Assembly (NCBI RefSeq): GCF_019649055.1
Contig: NW_026570301.1
Coordinates: 310,001 to 374,000, forward strand
Direction of reading: 5' to 3'
DNA length: 64,000 nt
DNA from: Paramacrobiotus metropolitanus
Lineage: Eukaryota; Tardigrada; Eutardigrada; Parachela; Macrobiotidae
A model generated the notes under the pieces. It made no database searches and had not been told where the DNA came from. It saw only the letters and a program-made list of their open reading frames with translations. Position 1 is the stretch's first letter; each line of letters starts with the position of its first letter. The position numbers were made by a program, and so were the translations under genes. Below are positions 60,736 to 64,000 of this stretch, in pieces.

Positions 60736-61308
60736 ATGTTTACCGGTTGTTACAGTCTATGTAGTCGGGGCCGGAAGTCTAGACATAGCAGCTTAAATGC
60801 CACGCTTAAACGAGCTTTCGCCTCAGCCACCATTGAGACTGAACTCGAGCCTTTGGGATTATCGCGAACCAACGGCCTACGCCCTGACGGCGTCACCTTA
60901 GTACCGTGGGAGCGAGGCAAAATGTTAACATGGGATGTGACATGCGTGTGTACGATGGCTCTCTCCCATATCGCTGGAACATCCACGCAAGCCGGCGCAG
61001 CAGCGGCTCAAGCCGAACGGAAAAAAGCCGAGAAGTACCAGGAAATCACTCACGATTACTTGTTCCGAGCGGTCGGCGTAGAGACAGTGGGGCCACTCGG
61101 ACCGGAAGCCTCCCGGCTGATTAGCGAAGTGGGCAAGATGATTTGGCAGGAAACAGGCGAGAAACGTGCAACGGAGTTTTTGCGCCAGAGGTTCAGCATC
61201 GAAATTCAACGTGGAAACGCGGCATCCATCCTGGGAACGGCACCGGCCTCGGCTAATTTAGATCAAATGTTCTCTGTAATCCGGCCGCATGTTTCTGCTG
61301 TTTGTTAA
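60736..61308 (+). pseudogene. 5'-truncated retroelement-type fragment with nuclease-like domain
   Basis: A 190-aa frame with LNATLKRAF, EPLGLSRTNGLRPDGVTLVP, WERGKMLTWDVTC, an Ala-rich helix (GAAAAQAERKKAEKYQEI), VGVETVGPLGPEA and FSIEIQRGNAASILGT. Proteins with this RPDG...W-DVT...QRGNA arrangement are frequent near reverse transcriptases in animal genomes; the RPDG and WDVT Asp residues resemble a PD-(D/E)XK nuclease core. That assignment is from memory of the pattern. No RT is seen upstream and nothing shows a promoter or first exon, so it is most likely a truncated remnant. AATAAAATAAC follows at about 61363. Confidence 0.55.
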
Positions 61309-62034
61309 TATTAGGATGTGATGTTTCTGTTGTGAATTGTAAGCTTATCTTTGTATTCGATCAATAAAATAACTAGTTGTTACAGTGTACATTCGAAATT
61401 AAATTAACCATACAATACTCAAAAATTAAAGCGTTTGGCACCAATTTAATCTCACTTCTTCCTACAAAGGTCCTGTTAGAACTCTGAAAACATCAACAAC
61501 CCCTATCCGTAATTTAAGGCTAATAAGACTGGAATCTGTGTTCGAATATCAATGCGAAATTCGTAGTTCAAATATAGAAATACGTGGCATTGGTAAGACC
61601 ATTAAACTTTTGCTGGTAAACTTGGCTACGAGTATCATATTTTTTCGCTGCTGCAAATACCGGTTTTTTCATCATTGTGATGTAGGTCGTAAGCGCTCCT
61701 TGGTTTGTGGGTTGTGGGTTAAGCGCATAAGCTTTGAGAGCATTGTCGGACAAGACAGTATGTGTGTGCTGCAGTTTGTCATAGCACATGAACAAAAACC
61801 GGTATTTCAAGAGTAAATAAAACTGACTACCATTGTCCGAAAAAAGGCTTGAAATTCAACGGTGGACATAATAATTATTAACATAAAAGTAATGAACGGT
61901 TCATCGTTTTCGCGAAATATACAGGGCAAGACAAAAATACAGATAATTCGTTTTAAAGGCGTGTTGCGCAAATAACTGCTGTGTGTTGCGCAAATAACTG
62001 CTGTAATGTTCAACCGTATGATGGTGATATTAAT
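61309..62034. other. Intergenic, no gene seen
   Basis: No supported gene. GTGTTGCGCAAATAACTGCTG is repeated nearly twice in tandem at about 61960-62000. Confidence 0.35.
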
Positions 62035-63186
62035 TTATGTGCACTCGATGTGTTTCTGCTGCGCACTGTTTGTTGATTTGACTGAACTTTTGAACCGCGT
62101 ACCAATTGGTCGACTTCCACTATTATTTTGCCCCGGCTTGTATGTGGCTGACCACGGCTCGGGTGTCACCGACCCGTTGCCGCGGCACAGGAGACGGCGA
62201 AAGAAGCCTTTCAATCTCAACCGATAGTCTTTTCCAATAAGGAAAAAAATAACCTAGAAACAGGTAGATATGGCTTAAAAAATAGCCCGCTTTTAAGAAA
62301 AGAACGGTGTGTTCTTAAAGCATACCGGTGTTCCAAGATAGCCGGAATAATACATCGTCCGCATCCACAACTGCAGATGTGGGTTCTTCACGTACAGGTA
62401 ATAATAAAAGTGGGTAACAACAATCAGTGGTACGTGACAGACCAAATGCCACAACGATGACGCAAACAACATCTTGCCAATGAAAATTCGGCGCTGTATT
62501 TTCAGATCCATTGTGCGGTCAATGGTTGGTTTGGAGAACCTGAAGCGGAGCTGCGACAATAAGATCACCAAATAGCAAAAGTTCGTCCCCGCTATCGGTA
62601 AGTATATGCCTAGAATGCCGGTAACCCGAAAGATCTCAATGCTGACGGGCGTCACAGGACGGACCACGCAGATATTCAACGGTGGAGCCAGCGCCGTATC
62701 AAAGCCGCTAGCCACCGCGATCGGCAGCCCAATCGCCAGATGTGTGAGCCAACCAAGAAAGATCGTCGCAAAGGTCACGCCGCGTTTGTTGAACTTCGTA
62801 TAATGAGACGGGAAAACAACGGCAACAAGCCGGTTAATGGATAGCATAAATGCCGCCCACTGCTCGCTGCTGGGGCAAATGATGTAGGCGACGTAAAAAA
62901 AGCGACAGTTGGTTAACGATAGTGTCAAAGAGGGAAAATAGAGGGGCAGCGTTAAAGCCGGATTGATTACGGCTGTGATCAGCAGGCTGACGCTGAGCAT
63001 AAGGATGATTTGCACATGAGATTCCGATGGTTTCCCGTGCCGGTACAGAATGGCAATGATGAGGAGAATAATGAGTAAGGAGGTGAGAATCTCGACAAAT
63101 GTTGTCACAATGAACCAACCAGTTAACGACGTGGTGCCGGTTTGCACCGTTTTATTTGCTAACGTATAGTTCAGCGATACATTCAT
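62035..63186 (-). CDS. 7TM receptor, intact paralogue of the broken copy
   Basis: Exon 1 is 62326-63186 (ATG at 63186; donor GTATGC) and exon 2 is 62035-62253 (acceptor TTTCTAG), with a 72-bp phase-0 intron; 359 aa. The N-terminus carries NYT; TM1 is VEILTSLLIILLIIAILY, TM2 IILMLSVSLLITAVINPAL, TM3 ends AAFMLSINRLVAVVFPSHY (NRL for DRY), TM4 IFLGWLTHLAIGLPIAV, TM5 ILGIYLPIAGTNFCYLVIL, TM6 MLFASSLWHLVCHVPLIVV. TM7 is split by the intron: YYSGYLGTP in exon 1 and VIFFLIGKDYRLRLKGFF in exon 2. The cytosolic tail is about 50 residues. Ligand unknown. Confidence 0.8.
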
Positions 63187-64000
63187 CGTGCCAGGGAAAA
63201 TATCGGCAAATTAATCAGGGCAATGAAATTGATAAAATGCCAGCAGCATCACTGATTAGACCAGAAACCAAATATTAGGCCATTGTGAGGTGGTTAAGAG
63301 TGCAATCGATGAATACACACTATGCACGACAAGCAGCAATTTTCTTGTTTTAGACTTTTATTTTGCGAGGTGGCCCTTTCTGGATAAAGTAATCGTCCTC
63401 AAGAATAATATCTTCCCTTATGTCGCCATTCGTGGTGCCTGCACGTTGTCGCATATTCAATAATGGATTGCCGCACCTGTCTGTTTTTCGGTGCCAAGAA
63501 GGATAATAAAGTATTCAGGTCTCGAATTATCATGGGAATTATTACTTTCCGCTTACTGGCGTAGCTGTTTCGCACGTTATTTCATTATTTACAGTCCCTA
63601 GTGGGTCCAGCGACTCCAGCGGTAGTTTTATTTACGAAAATGCGTTCCCGAGGCAGTGCCTGCGATCCACGCCGACATGGTTTCCTTATCATTCCTAAAA
63701 TTGTATCCGTGAATAACGTACTGGACACGAAGGAACCATTGATGCCGACTTATTATGCAATACAGAATGTACATAAAACAGTACAATAATGAATAATTAA
63801 ACTAATGAATGATAATGGATAAGTTGTCTTCTCGGTTTCTCAGCGATCTGTCGCACACGTGGGCGCACATATGAGTAGCCGCATGACTGGCAAATGGGAG
63901 CAGCTTTAGTCTCACCTTTATTCTGAACGCCCAAAGGGCACGTGGCATTGGCCAGGAACTGGGTGTCTCTTGCATTACATCGCACAATCACTGTGCAAAG
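63187..64000. other. Intergenic, with a possible exon at the right edge
   Basis: No intact gene. On the minus strand from the window edge to about 63916 a frame reads RCNARDTQFLANATCPLGVQ and meets a good donor (AAAG then GTGAGA). It could be an internal exon of a Cys-containing extracellular protein that lies mostly outside the window; the evidence is weak. Confidence 0.3.

Noticed and set aside
63797-63991. 64-aa minus-strand ORF at the right edge as a complete gene
   Set aside because: The frame runs off the window, and a splice donor inside it suggests at most one internal exon; kept only as a hint.

Overview
The window looks like nuclear DNA of an animal, most likely a compact-genome ecdysozoan (a tardigrade is a reasonable but unproven guess). 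Host genes carry short GT-AG introns (about 70-630 bp), secretory signal peptides in their own first exons, and divergent intronless-to-two-exon 7TM receptors. No bacterial operon or bacterial start-site organisation is seen.

Host layout. A dispersed family of secreted leucine-rich-repeat-like proteins dominates: three genes on the minus strand at the left (1-4641), an intact one and a frameshifted one at 34476-37254, and three on the plus strand at 43004, 52993 and 57381, plus a small relic near 47.6 kb. All share a 55-64 bp signal-peptide exon, a phase-1 intron and one large exon ending in an LRRCT-like Cys-rich cap. Three 7TM receptor genes lie on the minus strand (45014-46420 with a nonsense codon, 48491-50210, 62035-63186). 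A helix-turn-helix plus C2H2 zinc-finger gene is present twice (6747-8221 and 38681-41552). Two short inverted-repeat elements (55506-55959, 59417-59737), two perfect hairpins and a 5'-truncated fragment with a nuclease-like domain (60736-61308) fill intergenic space.

The main discovery candidate is a single 24.6-kb LTR retrotransposon (9585-34222, sense strand minus) inserted between members of the LRR family. Its two 348-bp LTRs are identical by eye and it is flanked by a GTTT direct repeat, so the insertion is young. It has an initiator-Met-type primer binding site, a Gag with coiled coil, capsid-like region, CCHC knuckle and an RGG/QN-rich tail, a retropepsin ORF, a Ty3-type RT-RNase H, and a D,D35E integrase. 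Beyond integrase, where an env gene could lie, it carries about 8 kb of further ORFs (293, 1119, 87, 112 and 912 aa), which I cannot assign to any family.

Two features of this element stand out. First, the octamer AAAGGTCA (with its core AAGGTCA) occurs about 110 times within it by hand count, against about five in the other 39 kb. It is embedded in all three reading frames of the ORFs and arrayed at 30 and about 42 bp spacing in the leader. It equals the monomeric nuclear-receptor half-site known as NBRE. Second, the gag-pro junction has a textbook -1 frameshift signal: a GGGAAAC heptamer, a 6-nt spacer and a perfect 11-bp stem that contains the gag stop codon. Other junctions are also offset by -1, and the pol and gag frames are broken by isolated in-frame stops, so the element is either heavily recoded during translation or recently damaged.
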